From Trifolium pratense (taxonomy: Eukaryota; Streptophyta; Magnoliopsida; Fabales; Fabaceae), in the NCBI RefSeq assembly GCF_020283565.1, contig NC_060061.1:3418010-3482009 (forward strand): DNA of 64,000 nt. Direction: 5' to 3'. Both the position numbers and the translations under genes were made by a program. Positions 12,019 through 24,400 of the stretch are shown here, in pieces. The stretch's first letter is position 1, and each line of letters starts with the position of its first letter. Under the pieces are notes generated by a model. It saw nothing but the letters and a program-made list of their open reading frames with translations. It had not been told where the DNA came from and did not search any database.

Positions 12019-12520
12019 CGACACTGTGTGTCTTTGATGTGAACTTTTCAATCCCTTAATAATCCTACACGGCTACACTTTTGTTTGACCCTTCTTCTTC
12101 TCTTTCAATTGTTCCTCTTCCTTTCCTCGATGTAAAATCTTTCTTTTTTTTCTTTCCTCACAATCCTAAGCACAACAATGAATAATATTTGGGGGCACAC
12201 ATATTAAATTATTTTTTTAAAGATAAATGATTAAGTCACATCAACTATTACAATCAATCCTTGTTAAATTTTTTACAATTTTTTACAAGCATGGTTTGTG
12301 CCTGTATGTTGTAACTTATCTTGAGTGGGGTATTGTTCTAGTCTTCTAGAGTTGTTGGAGGATTAGTTTAGTATTTTGTATGCGACTTTTTTAAGTCATG
12401 ATTCATGCCTAATTTAATAAAATCTTCAGATTCAATTATTTGCCACTATTGAACAGTGGCTAATGTCTTACCGGAAATCATTTTCCAACCGTTTCGGTTT
12501 GTTTTTGTTTACTGAAAACT
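12019..12520. other. Intergenic, no feature seen
   Basis: Low-complexity, CT-rich then AT-rich sequence without coding signal or a repeat that could be assigned. Confidence 0.4.
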
Positions 12521-12869
12521 TAAATAGGTGTATTGAATTGAGATTTTGAAAGACAATTTTGGCAAAAAAAGTCTTGAAGATTTTAAATGATTTGGTGGGA
12601 TTGTATTGATTTTATGGGATTTTAAAAGATGACTTTTTATAATCAAAATTCTTAACACATGATTTTAATGGATTTCTAACGTAGATTTTTAAGATTTCAA
12701 AATACTTTATGGATTTCTAAGATTTTGAATGTTTGAACCGCAATTAAAAATACGAGATATCCTCTCAATACATTCCTTAAAAATACATATTGAAGATTGA
12801 ATAATTCCTTTTTTATTTTAGGGTCATTATTAATAATTAAAATTATAATAATAATTATAGAAAGTAAAG

Positions 12870-12904
<35 letters not shown>

Positions 12905-13660
12905 CACCTTGTAAAATAATAATAATGAATGTTGTAAAAAAAAAATTGACGAAACGAAAAAAAAACTATGAAATTTTTTCTTTTGATTTACGTATACGGT
13001 ACCATAAAAATAATAATATGATTTTTTTTTTTTATTTTTGTTTGCTTTTGGTCTTTTTTCGGAAGATTGATGAACATATTATTTGTGTTACGGTACGATT
13101 GCACATCAATAGTTTTTCTTTTGATTTGCATTTTGCTTTTGAGTTTTTACGAAGAAGATCGGTGAACATGATAATGATAGATGATAAAGGATGACACAAA
13201 AAGAAAAGCAAAAAAGTCTCATGAAATATCATGAATTATGGTGAGATTGTTGGATGAATATGTTCTTTGTATTTTGGACAATATAACAAGTTGCAAGAGA
13301 AGAACATATTTTGAACTGATGAGTTCCGACCAACGGCAATAGGAAAAAAAAAATATGTGGGAGAGCATGAACAATCTCAGGGTTTAGAGTGAGATTGTTT
13401 GATGAGTGTAGTATTTATACTTTTAACTAAAAAGTCTCACGAAATTCATTCCATAACAAAATCCATCAAAATCGGTAGACTTTTGAATACCAATAGACAT
13501 TTTATAAATGACAAGGAATCTCAATTGAATACCAACAGATTTCATTGCCCTGAAAAAAAATCATAATTGTCTTAATTGAATACCACAAGATTTACTTAAC
13601 TTTTGTAAAAGTCTTGATTGAATACCACATTGAAATCTCAATCCAATACACCCCCTTAAG
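12521..13660. mobile_element. TIR element with GGTGTATTG-ATTGAGATTT ends
   Basis: The left end AGGTGTATTGAATTGAGATTTTG and the complement of the right end (GGGGGTGTATTGGATTGAGATTT) form a ~30 bp inverted repeat next to TTAA on each side, as in PIF/Harbinger-type MITEs. It is 1.14 kb and non-coding. Subterminal copies of the words ATGGATTTCTAA and GAATACCA recur on each side. It contains a (TAA)n run near 12870-12902. Confidence 0.6.
12868..12903. repeat. (TAA)n microsatellite
   Basis: About eleven uninterrupted AAT/TAA units inside the TIR element. Confidence 0.9.
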
Positions 13661-14254
13661 TGTCTGAAATTTTCAGCCACGGCTTAACTGTGGGTAAATG
13701 TTTGAAACTTTTGTTTTTTTAACTTTTTCGGTTTGTAACTTTAATTAAATGTAGAAGTGAAGTGAAAAAGGATAAAATGAGAATATTGGATTATTAGTAG
13801 GGGTGATGAGATAAGTGTAGGGGTGAAAAAAAAATCTCAATTTTATTATGTGGTATTCATAGTGAGATATTTTTAAATAAGGACACACTTGTTTCTTTTT
13901 ATTTTTTTTCTCAAATAGTTTAGTGTTATAATTTCACACTTAAAATAAATAAGTGAAATGTTTGGAGTTTAAACTTGATTGATACATGTAAAACAATGTC
14001 TCTATCAACTGGGTTAATCTCACGGATACAAGACACATTCCTTTTTATCTTTTTTATTTTTATGAAGCAACATTAAGGTGAGAAGATGATGTCCCGGTCC
14101 AAAACATGAAAAACCTTAGACTAGCTCGAACCGATGATCACCCAGATCTAATTCCTATTTTCTTACCACTAAACCAAAACCTTTAATTTGTATATATTTT
14201 TATTTGAGAATTACTTTTGTCATTCTACTGGCTACTCACGCGCCTACACATTTC

Positions 14255-14925
14255 TCATTTTACCCTTCAGCTACTTAAGTAGCGAAAGTTATAAAAATAA
14301 GAAATTTTGAAGAAAAAACACTATACCAAGATTACGTTCTCCACTTAAGTAGTGGACGTTATAAAATTTTTGGTAGAGTGTTTTTTTTTTCCTAAAAAAC
14401 ATCATTTTATTCCCTAAAGATACATATGTTGCTCTATAAATGACGTTCCATATTTAGAGTTTTGAAACAATCTTTTTTTATTCCCTAAAGTTTCGCGAGC
14501 ATTAACTTTGTTTTCATTTTTTCTATCAACTTTAATCCAATCACCGTGTAATTAATGATTCGGATTTTTCTTCCAAATCAGGCTGCAATGTAAATACATA
14601 TTATTACACGTAATGACCATGTAATTAATGTTGTGAGTTTATAAGGCAACCATGTAAATACATATATTGATATGTAATCAATGTATTTTATGTTGCAGAT
14701 GAGCGCATGTTTGAGAGTTTGACAGAATTCGCTATTTAAGTAGTGGGTGTTATAAAAATCTTGTTACAGTGTTTTCCTCAAAAATCTCATTTTTATAACG
14801 TCAGCTACTTAAGGAGCGGATGTTATAAAAATTATAACATCCGCTACTTAAGTAGTAGACATTATTAAAGTGAGATTTTTGAGAGAAAAAAACCCTCCTA
14901 CTTAAGTAGCTGACGAATCTATTAA
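14255..14925. repeat. Region with repeated CTACTTAAGTAG palindromes
   Basis: The 12-base palindrome CTACTTAAGTAG or a one- or two-base variant occurs near 14272, 14344, 14734, 14805, 14845 and 14900. It is usually followed by a (G/T)GG or TGACG piece and GTTATAAAAA. At 14790-14880 two copies face each other around TTATAAAAATTATAA and form a long hairpin. A related stretch is at 58510-58620. It looks like a nested fold-back element; no gene is seen. Confidence 0.55.
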
Positions 14926-14929
14926 AAGT

Positions 14930-15600
14930 AAATCTCTATTTTCTTTTTGGTGTAACAAAAAAAACTCAAATAATTTATCTATTACTAATATATTAAAATC
15001 GATTACCACCGACTTGACAAAAAAAATTGAATACCACAAAAGTTACGAATTTATCTTTATTATTTTTAACCACGTTGCAAGTTTTATATCATTCATTGAA
15101 ATTTCACTACAAAAAAGTAAAAAATATATATAGAAAGTCGATAGTTTATCAAATATTCATTTAATAAGTTTTATAAAAAATAGCACAATAATTTCACTTA
15201 TATTTTAAATAAATTTTTAAATATTTATTTTAAATAAATTTTCTATCATAATAATTACAAATTTAAACATCGAATAAAAGTCAATGAGATATGCATTAAC
15301 CATAAGTTAGTATGAAAATAAAAAACGGGTGGATTAAAAAAAAAAACTAGTAATTTGTAACGTAGTAGCGATTAGCACGCCTAAAATTAACAAATTAATC
15401 TCCAAATATAGCCAAATCACACAAAACAATAATAGTTAGTAATCATAATACGTCATTGATTTAATTCAGCAACAATTTGATTCTTCTTCCTAACCCCTCT
15501 CTCTTTCTTATTCTCATTCATCACAAACAAAAAAAGATACAGTTTCTTTAAATTGAATTTCACAAATCAATTTCATTTCATTCTGTTAGCATTTATCTAA
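14930..15600 (+). promoter_or_regulatory. Upstream region of CML gene
   Basis: AT-rich sequence leading into a CT-rich leader (TCTTCTTCCTAACCCCTCTC near 15480-15500) just before the calmodulin-like start. The leader resembles plant 5' UTR pyrimidine patches. No firm TATA element was chosen. Confidence 0.35.
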
Positions 15601-15615
15601 TTCAAATTCATACCC

Positions 15616-16188
15616 ATGGGTTTGAAATCAATATTCAACCGCTCCAAGGATCAATCTGCATCCTCAACCTCTTCCCGATCCACCTCACTTTCCGTCCGTT
15701 CACGCGCTCGTCTCGCCGCCGAACTCGAAGAAGTTTTCAAAAAATTCGACGCTAACGGCGACGGCAAGATCTCCGCATCAGAACTCGGATCCATTATGGC
15801 AAACTTAGGTCAACCGTCAACAGAACAAGAACTCAACAGCATGATTCGTGAAGTAGACGCTGACGGAGACGGTTGTATAAATTTACAAGAATTCATAGAA
15901 CTCAATACTAAAGGCGTTGATTCTGATGAGATATTGGAGAATTTGAAAGATGCTTTTGCTGTTTTTGATATGGATGGAAATGGTTGTATTACTGCTGAAG
16001 AACTTAATACGGTTATGAGAAGTCTCGGAGAAGAATGTTCGTTGGCGGAGTGTCGGAGAATGATCGGAGGAGTTGATAGTGACGGTGATGGGATGATTGA
16101 TTTTGAAGAATTTAGAATGATGATGATGATGGGTTCTCGTCATGATACAACTGATAGGGTTAAACCTGAACCTATGCCAGTGGAATGA
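15616..16188 (+). CDS. Calmodulin-like Ca2+-binding protein, four EF hands (CML25-like)
   Basis: Intronless, 190 residues. A Ser/Arg-rich N-terminus of ~32 residues precedes four canonical EF loops at residues 45-56 (DANGDGKISASE), 81-92 (DADGDGCINLQE), 118-129 (DMDGNGCITAEE) and 154-165 (DSDGDGMIDFEE). All have Asp at position 1, Gly at 6 and Glu at 12, so all four should bind Ca2+. ELNTKGVD between loops 2 and 3, and CRRMIGGVD before loop 4, match the plant CML25/26 branch. The ending is a Met run then VKPEPMPVE. The protein would be a cytosolic or nuclear Ca2+ sensor acting on unknown targets. The ATG at 15616 follows an ACCC context and no upstream in-frame start is present. The N-terminus MGLKSI is not a good myristoylation site. 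Confidence 0.94.
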   Translation: MGLKSIFNRSKDQSASSTSSRSTSLSVRSRARLAAELEEVFKKFDANGDGKISASELGSIMANLGQPSTEQELNSMIREVDADGDGCINLQEFIELNTKGVDSDEILENLKDAFAVFDMDGNGCITAEELNTVMRSLGEECSLAECRRMIGGVDSDGDGMIDFEEFRMMMMMGSRHDTTDRVKPEPMPVE

Positions 16189-18567
16189 ATGAATCAATCG
16201 ATAGCGAAGTTTCTTATTTCTTAATAATAATAAACTTTTTTTTTTTGTTATGACGTTGTTTTTCATTGCCAAAAAGTCATAATAACCCTTTTATTTTGTC
16301 TATACTTAGAATGGAAAACATGTTGTTAAACTTGGTTTAATTTAATTCTCTTTTATTTCTGTACATGAATTATTCTTTTTTTATTTTTATTTTTCTTTCA
16401 CCAACACTTTAATTCAACTTGGGATCGGCATCAAATGGTTCAAACCCCTGCTAATTGCAGTTGCGGGGAATCACTATGATGATCCTCCTTATAAATTCAA
16501 AGCCTTTTATTTTCAACAAAGTATTCCATTACCATTTAGTTGGCCTTTTTATTAAGAACCCACACATACCACTTACAAATTCACACATAAAAATAAACTA
16601 GGTTTGAATAATAGTTACCTAATATTCAACCTAACAATTTAAGCATTATTACTTAAGCTAGATCTTATTGTTGTTGGTTTTATTTATTTTTTAGTGAAGA
16701 TCTAGTTTAATATTTAACAATTTTCTCTGCGATATGGACTAATTGTAAGGGAGACTAATTTGAGTTATAGATTTGTGAGATTGGGTTGAGATGAAAATCC
16801 TAGGGATAAAAAATTTGGGTATCAATATTTATTTTGTTGTTTTGTAGAAAAAGTGACAAACACGATTAAAATCAATACATAATCGTAAGGTCTCAAGTTT
16901 AAATTTCAGTAAATATTTTCAATCTAACAAAATCGTCATTATTAATAAAGTACGCAAGTACCTGTTATAATAACTTGTTTTGTAATGTTGTTTGGTCTCA
17001 AGCAGGCAACGAGACACCAGTGTTTTATAGATAGGCGCACAGTAAATAGGCGGCGTTGACTTCTTTTTATAATGATGGTGTTGACATTTAAATAATTTCT
17101 TCATGTAAAGGAGAGGATATTGACATTTAGAATTTGAATACATGTTTGTAACGTATAAAGTTTTGTTTTAAGTAGGAGCTTCATTGGTTTTAGCTTATTA
17201 GTAGTTATACTTGTTTTAGGCAGGAGCTTCTTTGATTTGGCATCGTATCCATTTATGGTTTTACCCGTCCCTTTCCATGCAAAGCAATCTAGTTGACAGA
17301 TAAATACATAAACAGAGCATCAACACATACAAATAAGTGGTTGGGTAAAACACTAATCATGTTTTACCCCGTGGACCGTTTGTGAGAATGTTTCTATAAG
17401 GTGGTTGTGATTAAGCCTGTTTTCTAGTTAGTTGTAGTCTCATACATTTTCAGTATATATACTAATCTGTCAATCAGTTTAGCTTATTGTTCAAATATGA
17501 TAAAGAAGTTTTGCTTTTAACACACCTTGTGCTTAATCCCTTTGATTTAAATAAAGCACATGTGGAATGAATACAAATAAAATAATCATGAAGTGTTCAA
17601 ACAAACAATACAAATCTGTACAATACATTAGAAAATTGATTAGAAATAAGTATAGAATATCATCTCATACATTTTTCTTTTCTTCAATGTTGATATGTTC
17701 CTTTCCACTATAAGTAACACGAGGTTTTACAAATTTTTACAAAAGGATTAACAAATAGAACCATCATTTGCTTTTGCAACAAACACACTCATCTACCCTC
17801 TGTCAATAATAATAAAAAGGAAATAAAAAATAAAAAAGAAGAAGAAGGTAACTGCACATTGAAGGCAAATGATAAGAGAAATGAAAAACCTGCAAAAGAC
17901 ATGGTACCTGTGAGGATATACAGAAAAAAGAGAGGATTAGTGGCTCCATCAAGTTGTATGAGTGCACAATTTCACAAAATATTTGCGCATAACATACAAA
18001 TCAAATACAAAAGAAGTCTAACAATCTTTACAGGCCATTGCATTCTTTTTATTTCATTAACCTCTACCTATAGTCAAAGAACCTTGTTGACAGAAAGTAC
18101 TAAATACATCTACAGGAAATATGCAGACAAAACAATTATACTTCAAAGGCCAGTGGACAAGCAAATAACTTAATGACAATGAAAGATGTCAATCTGAAAC
18201 ATACCAGAGTTTACAAACAGTAGAAACTGCACATCAAACCCATAAATATTTGAAGTGAGGAACATAACCCTGCTAGTTCTGAAGTAATATACCAGAGGTC
18301 CACTTCAGAGTTGACAATGAAAGTGAGGAACAACTCTGAAGTGATTACAGCATTCCAGTAATGTTATTTGAAGTATAACTTTGAATAATATGTTAGTGCT
18401 GCTAAATTCATACAATGAAGAATAATGACAACTTGAGAATTAGCAGCATAAGGGATGTCTGACACCAAACCCATAAATAAGTTAAGTTAGTATTTGTAAT
18501 AATGACAAGCGTTGCATCAAGTAATATTTGTTATGGCTGATCGCAAGAAATGGGAATACGAAATAAA
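16189..18567. other. Intergenic region and putative PPR 3' flank
   Basis: The first ~150 bases are the probable CML 3' UTR. The piece at about 16415-16505 resembles one at 45325-45405 (shared CGCAGTTG/GCAGTTGCGGGG, ATCCTCCTTAT, TTCAA), a dispersed repeat of unknown type. From 18180 to 18567 lies the 3' flank of the PPR gene, with a 17-base copy of a word from the PPR coding end at 18256-18272. The open frame at 17859-18173 has no recognisable content and is not called. Confidence 0.4.
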
Positions 18568-21231
18568 TCAATTATTCTCCACTAAATTGTTGCTCACTAT
18601 TTGTGGGTGTAGCGGAAGATAAGGTTGAGGAACATAACCCTGTTTTCTCAACTCAAGAAGAAGACTCTTGAGAATCGAATAGATCTCAACAGATTGTGGG
18701 TGACTTCCATCGGCAGCAGAAAACATATGAGTGCCACCATTGACATCAATCCAGCTGTATCCAGGTATCTTCTGAACCCCTTTTTCCTTCATTAAACTTC
18801 TAACCTTAAGAACACTTTCCCACTCACCAGCTCCAGCATGTACATTTGAAAGCAAAACATGGTATCCAGAATTGTTCGGGTCTAATTCAAGAAGATGTCT
18901 TGAAGCAAGTTTAGCCAACTCAACATTTCCATGAATCCGACAAGCTCCAAGCAGTGACCCCCAAGTACCTGCATCTGGGGTGAATGGCATGCTCTTTATC
19001 GTATCAAACGCTTCATGCAAATGACCAGCACGACCGTACAAATCTACCATGCACGCATAGTGTTCCATCCTAGCACATATCCCGTATTCCTCGGTCATGC
19101 AACGGAAGTAGTGCATACCTTCATCCACTAGGCCTGCATGCCCACAAGCCGATATTATGACAAGAAAAGTAACGTGATCAGGTTGAATCCCAGCTTCTAA
19201 CATCTCATGAAACAGATCCAGGCATTCTCTTGGGCGACCGTGGTTTCCATAGGCAGCAATGATGCTATTCCATGAAACTTCATTCTTCCAATTCATCATG
19301 TCAAACACACACCGAGCCAAAGCTAGTTTTCCGCATTTGGAATACATGTCTATTAGTGCACTTGCAACAAAAGTGTCAGAGATGAATGAGTTTTCTTTTA
19401 CCACAAAACAATGCAACTCTTTTCCGTAATAGAGTGCTGGATAATTTGCACAAGCAGAGAGAGTAGCTGATAGGCTCACAGCATCAAACTTGGTTCTACT
19501 CGTTCCCATTTGACGAAAAAGATCGATGGCCATTTCTGGTTTCCCATTCTGTGAGCAACTTACAATCATTAAGTTCCAACACACACTATCTTTTTCAGGC
19601 ATTCTTTTGAAAAATTGATATGCCAGATCCAATCTTCCACATTTCGCATACATGTATGTGATGGAAGATCCCACTTGACACACATTCTCCAGTCCTTTTT
19701 TCAGAATGTCACAGTGCAATTCCTTCCCTAATTTCAGAGATGCCAAAGCAGCACAAGACGGCAAAACACTAGCCATAGTCAGGCAATTAGGGATCATTTT
19801 CTCTTGAATTAACCACCTAAACATGTTTATAGCTTCAACGTTCAGCCCGTTAAGTGCATAGCCTGAGATCATAGCAGTGCAAACTGCAACGTCAACCAAC
19901 ATATTCTGCTGGAAGGTTTTGCGCGCCATCTCCACATCTCCGCCCTTGAAGTATATGTCAACAAGAGCACTCTTCAAATAGACATCAAAAGGCACGTCAT
20001 GACGCACTATATAACTATGAACTTCCTTACAATGTTTGAGAGTCCCAGATTCAAGAATCGAAGGAAGGAAAGTCGCAAATGTGATCGAATCTAGTTTGAC
20101 TCCACTAGCAATCATTGCTTTAAACAAAGCGACAGCCTCGTCTGTAAATCCATTTTGTACATATCCAGCAATCAAACCATTCCAAGTAACTGTATCAGTC
20201 TGGGTCATCCTATCAAAAAGCTTACGAGCATCAAAAAGGTTCCCACATTTGGAATACATTGTAATAAGTGCGTTTGCCAACTGTGGATCAGACTCAAACC
20301 CACTCCTAATAACAAGACCATGAAGCTGAATACCAGCACCAAGTATCCCTCTCGTAGCACATACCGACGAAAGACAAACAAACGTTACTGAATTAGGCTT
20401 AATATAAGAGTTCCTCATATCCTGAAAAGTTCCTAACGCTGACTTAAAATCCCCATTTTTCACATAACCATTAAGCATAACATTCCACAAAATGCAGTCT
20501 CTAAGAGGCAATTCATCAAACACGCATCTAGCATCATGAATATAACCATTATCTGTATAGAACTTAATCAAAGAACTACCAATAAACAAATCCATATGAA
20601 ATCCCAAAGACCGAGCCAAATCATGAACCATCTTACACAGCTTCACATTATTCAAACCACCACAAGCTTTAATGACATAAGGGAATGTATACTTATCAGG
20701 TACAACATTACTACCCAACATTCTAAAGAAAAACATGAATGCAAAATGAAAACAACCCAACATAGAAAAACCTCTTATTAACCAATTCCAAGGAAGACTA
20801 AAACATAATTGAAGCCTGAAAAACAAGTTACCAGCATCGTTGAATCTTCTACAAAGAACATACATACCCAAAATTCTTGAACCCAATGTAATACTATTAC
20901 TCATACCACCAACAACAACCTGAGAATGAATTTGTCTAACTTGTTGAAGCAGTGATGCATCTGGTGAATCTGAACTAGCCCTGAACATAGATTCCAATTG
21001 GGCTGTGAGAGATTTTTCAAAAATATGTGATTTTGACAAGACATTATTATTGCACCTGGTTGTTGTGTAGGAAGTTGAAGTTCCTTGTTGTTCTTGGGGT
21101 TGCAATTGCAAATAAGACAAGTTTCGGGTTGGTTTAAATGGAACATTAGCAAAAAATGAGAGAATGTGTTTTACATGATGATTTGTAGTTGTGTATATTT
21201 TGTGGAAACTAGTTCCTAGTTTGTAGTTCAT
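18568..21231 (-). CDS. Pentatricopeptide repeat protein, PLS class with E domains (At4g21300-like)
   Basis: A single uninterrupted frame of 887 residues. The N-terminal ~60 residues are basic and Ser/Thr-rich, fitting a mitochondrial or plastid transit peptide. From about residue 100 to 790, tandem PLS-type PPR motifs can be read (for example DTVTWNGLIAGYVQNGFTDEA, EVSWNSIIAAYGNHGRPREC, DHVTFLVIISACGHAGLVDEG). They are followed by the E domains (GTWGSLLGACRIHGNVELA, YHVLLSNVHAGAGEWESV, KIPGYSWIDV, HPQSVEIYSIL). It ends without a DYW domain. Such proteins bind organellar RNA with sequence specificity and usually take part in C-to-U editing or splicing, with the DYW supplied by a partner. The At4g21300 resemblance is from memory of the family and was not searched. 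Its start faces the SET gene start across 219 bp. Confidence 0.93.
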   Translation of the reverse strand: MNYKLGTSFHKIYTTTNHHVKHILSFFANVPFKPTRNLSYLQLQPQEQQGTSTSYTTTRCNNNVLSKSHIFEKSLTAQLESMFRASSDSPDASLLQQVRQIHSQVVVGGMSNSITLGSRILGMYVLCRRFNDAGNLFFRLQLCFSLPWNWLIRGFSMLGCFHFAFMFFFRMLGSNVVPDKYTFPYVIKACGGLNNVKLCKMVHDLARSLGFHMDLFIGSSLIKFYTDNGYIHDARCVFDELPLRDCILWNVMLNGYVKNGDFKSALGTFQDMRNSYIKPNSVTFVCLSSVCATRGILGAGIQLHGLVIRSGFESDPQLANALITMYSKCGNLFDARKLFDRMTQTDTVTWNGLIAGYVQNGFTDEAVALFKAMIASGVKLDSITFATFLPSILESGTLKHCKEVHSYIVRHDVPFDVYLKSALVDIYFKGGDVEMARKTFQQNMLVDVAVCTAMISGYALNGLNVEAINMFRWLIQEKMIPNCLTMASVLPSCAALASLKLGKELHCDILKKGLENVCQVGSSITYMYAKCGRLDLAYQFFKRMPEKDSVCWNLMIVSCSQNGKPEMAIDLFRQMGTSRTKFDAVSLSATLSACANYPALYYGKELHCFVVKENSFISDTFVASALIDMYSKCGKLALARCVFDMMNWKNEVSWNSIIAAYGNHGRPRECLDLFHEMLEAGIQPDHVTFLVIISACGHAGLVDEGMHYFRCMTEEYGICARMEHYACMVDLYGRAGHLHEAFDTIKSMPFTPDAGTWGSLLGACRIHGNVELAKLASRHLLELDPNNSGYHVLLSNVHAGAGEWESVLKVRSLMKEKGVQKIPGYSWIDVNGGTHMFSAADGSHPQSVEIYSILKSLLLELRKQGYVPQPYLPLHPQIVSNNLVENN

Positions 21232-21450
21232 GGCAGAAAACAGAACAATTGAATTTTATTGAGAAAACGGAAGGTGTAGCCGAAGAACCCATTCATTAGC
21301 AGAAAAGATACCTAGTTGAAATTTAAGTTTGTCCCTTTTTTGAAATTTAACTTACTTAAAGGACTCAATTGAAATTTAAACAAATTAAGAGGAGTGAGTC
21401 ACAGCTCTAAGTAGAGTGTGAAAGAAAGAAAAGGGGGATTGGATTTGGTT
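21232..21450. promoter_or_regulatory. Short divergent promoter between PPR and SET genes
   Basis: Only 219 bp separate the two start codons, which point away from each other. The stretch is AT-rich without a clear TATA box, as is common for broadly expressed divergent gene pairs. Shared regulation is an inference. Confidence 0.5.
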
Positions 21451-24400
21451 ATGGTTATGGGTGGTAGTTGGAAGGCGGCAATGATAATGTCATCGTCGTT
21501 GAGTCACGTCCGTCCGCTAACATGCGCATCATTATCACGAATAGCTCCTCATCCACACGACCTCATCAAATGGGTAACCAGAGAAGGTGGTTTCGTTCAT
21601 CGTGCGGTTAAGATTGCTCAATTTGACTCCTCCAATGGTTTAGGGTTAGTCGCTAAGGAACAAATCCCAATTGGCACTGACCTAATTGTTCTCCCTCAAC
21701 ATATTCCTTTGCATTTCACTTCTCATGACTCTGATTCTCTCCTCCTTCAATTGTCCTCCAATGTTCCCGGTATATTCATTCATTTCTTAATTTTACTATA
21801 TTTCAATTCCAACTTCTTTACTTTACTTTAATTGCTTATTTCAGCTTATTATTTAGTTGTACTTGTTTGGAAGAAATTATGAAAATAACTTATGACATGA
21901 TGTCCATAAACTGTTTTCACCTTATTTTCTGGTATATATGTAGCTCAGTAGCTTTTATAGCTTGTATCAAACTAGTTTGACTTAATTTTATCTTTTGATA
22001 GCGAAATAATTTATATAGATAGAAACGTTTATAGGAGGATAGACATTTATGCTATAAGCATTTAATTAAGATGTTTATCCAAATAGGACCTAGGTTTTAT
22101 TTCGATTTTCGATAGGCTTATTTTAACTTATCTACAAGTATAAACACTTGTCAAATTGTTTGGGACAGCTTATGGTCCATAAGTTGAAGCGCTTAGTTTC
22201 ATAGGCTTATTTGCAGCTGCAGCTTATAGTTATAGCACAAGTGCTTATCATGATAAGCACTTATGTATAAGCTGTAAGCTGTTTTTATATAAGCTATCTA
22301 GGAAAACTTATGAAAATAAGCTGAAACTAGCTTATGAACAATAATGTCATAATAAGTTGTTTTCAAATGTTCTCCCAAACAATCTCACAAAATTTATGCG
22401 GATAGGTAAGCTTAAATAAGTCGATCCAAATAAATCTCTCTAGGATAGCATATGAAAACAATTTATATCTTATATTAGTTTGATTTTTATCTTTTGTTAT
22501 GGAAATAGCTTATACATAAGCTCTTATGTTATAAGTGCTAAATTAAGTAGTTTATCCAAACAAGGACATAAAAATAATCAACGCACGTATGTATGTGTCA
22601 CTGACTACTCATAAATAGGCTGTACAGTATTGAGTTCTCAATGTTGAATAAATTGGACAATGTGGTAGCATTTGGCAGATGAACTATGGGCAATGAAACT
22701 GGGTCTGAAGCTTCTACATGAAAGGGCAAAACTTGGATCTTTTTGGTGGCCATACATCAGCAATCTCCCACAAACTTACACTCTTCCTATCTTTTTTCCC
22801 GGGGAAGACATTAAGAATTTGCAGTATGCTCCTATTCTTCACCAGGTACAGTTTACTGTTAATCATTTGATTAGGACTGAAATAGTATAATGTTTCATGG
22901 CCTCTGTGCAGTGCAGATTACTAATCAAGAAAAGAAAACAGTGGTCTTGTACATATTCATTTTGACTAGAGAAATTTATATAACTACCATATATAATCAA
23001 GAATCTGTTGAACTACGGGCAATGCCTATTTTCTCTTTGCTATTGGGGACATGAAAGAGATACCCTTTGATTTGAGCCACTCATTAGCTTAAGATGAATG
23101 GAGAAAGAGGAGAGGAGAAAAAAGAATAATTTCTGTGTAGGTTTTTATTACTTCTCTGTCCTCACTAGATCAATGTGCGATTTGTTCTCTTTAAAACATT
23201 TGAAATAGTGACAAGATAAGCCACAATTGTCTATCTCATTATCTATTAATTATTTTGAATGCCTTGGGGATTGCAGTATGTGTATGGTAGGTAATTTTTG
23301 TCAAATTTATGAATCATGAGACAGGTAAACAAAAGATGCAGATTTCTTCTCGATTTTGAGCAACAAGTCAAGCGTGCATTAGTCGGTCTTACACCAGATA
23401 AACATCCTTTTGGTGGCCAAGAGGTAGATGCTTCATCTCTTGGATGGGCGATGTCAGCAGTCTCATCTAGAGCATTCAAGTTGCATGGTAACAAGCAATC
23501 AAATGGGATAGACTTCGACATACCCATGATGCTCCCTCTAATTGACATGTGTAATCATAGTTTTAATCCGAATGCTAGAATTGTTCAGGAACAAGAAACT
23601 GGTAGCACAAAGATGCGGGTGAAGGCATGTTTTTTCATACTCTTTCCCTCATGACCCCTCTCCCAGACACACACACACACACACACACACACACATCTCA
23701 ATTCTACTTTTTAGAAACAAATATAGATTTTTCTATGCTGAGGCATTCAATCTTTGCCTTAGGTTGTGGCTGAGAAAGTAATCAAGGAAGATGATCCTTT
23801 ATTGCTTTGCTATGGATGTTTAAGCAATGATCTTTTCCTTCTTGATTATGGATTTATGATACAATCAAACCCTTATGACTGTATTGAGCTTAAATATGAT
23901 GGTGCTCTTTTGGATGCTGCAAGCATGGCAGCTGGAGTTTCTTCACCAAACTTCTCCACACCTGCTCCATGGCAGCAACTTATTTTATCTCAGCTAAATC
24001 TAGCTGGAGAATCTCCAAATCTCAAGGTCTCTTCCACAAAATTCTATGACTGTATTTAATATTTACTACTTAAAAATAAAACTACAGTCTATTGGATGTT
24101 AAATAAGTGCCATTTACTTGAGAAATGATATTTCGACATAAAGTTTTTACAACTATTTATATCGTTAACGTAATTCAAATATCGCAACTCATTAACTATA
24201 TACTCAATACAGTTAACCACGATTTTGAACGTCATTAATCCCAATCTTCAAATTGTATATTCGAACACAAATCATGGTTAATGAATATCATGCATATTGA
24301 CGTTTAAAATTGTGGTTAATTGTGTTCAATGGATGATTAATATGTTACCTTGTTATTTACATTATTAGAAATAAAATGTTGAGTTTATATTATTAAGTAT

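Noticed and set aside
15616..15636. N-myristoylation of the CML protein (starts Met-Gly)
   Set aside because: Position 6 is Ile, not Ser/Thr as the usual signal requires.
15883..16272. Open frame antisense to the CML gene
   Set aside because: It only mirrors the EF-hand coding strand; composition is His/Ser-rich with no domain.
17859..18173. 104-codon open frame
   Set aside because: No recognisable domain and AT-rich context; likely chance.
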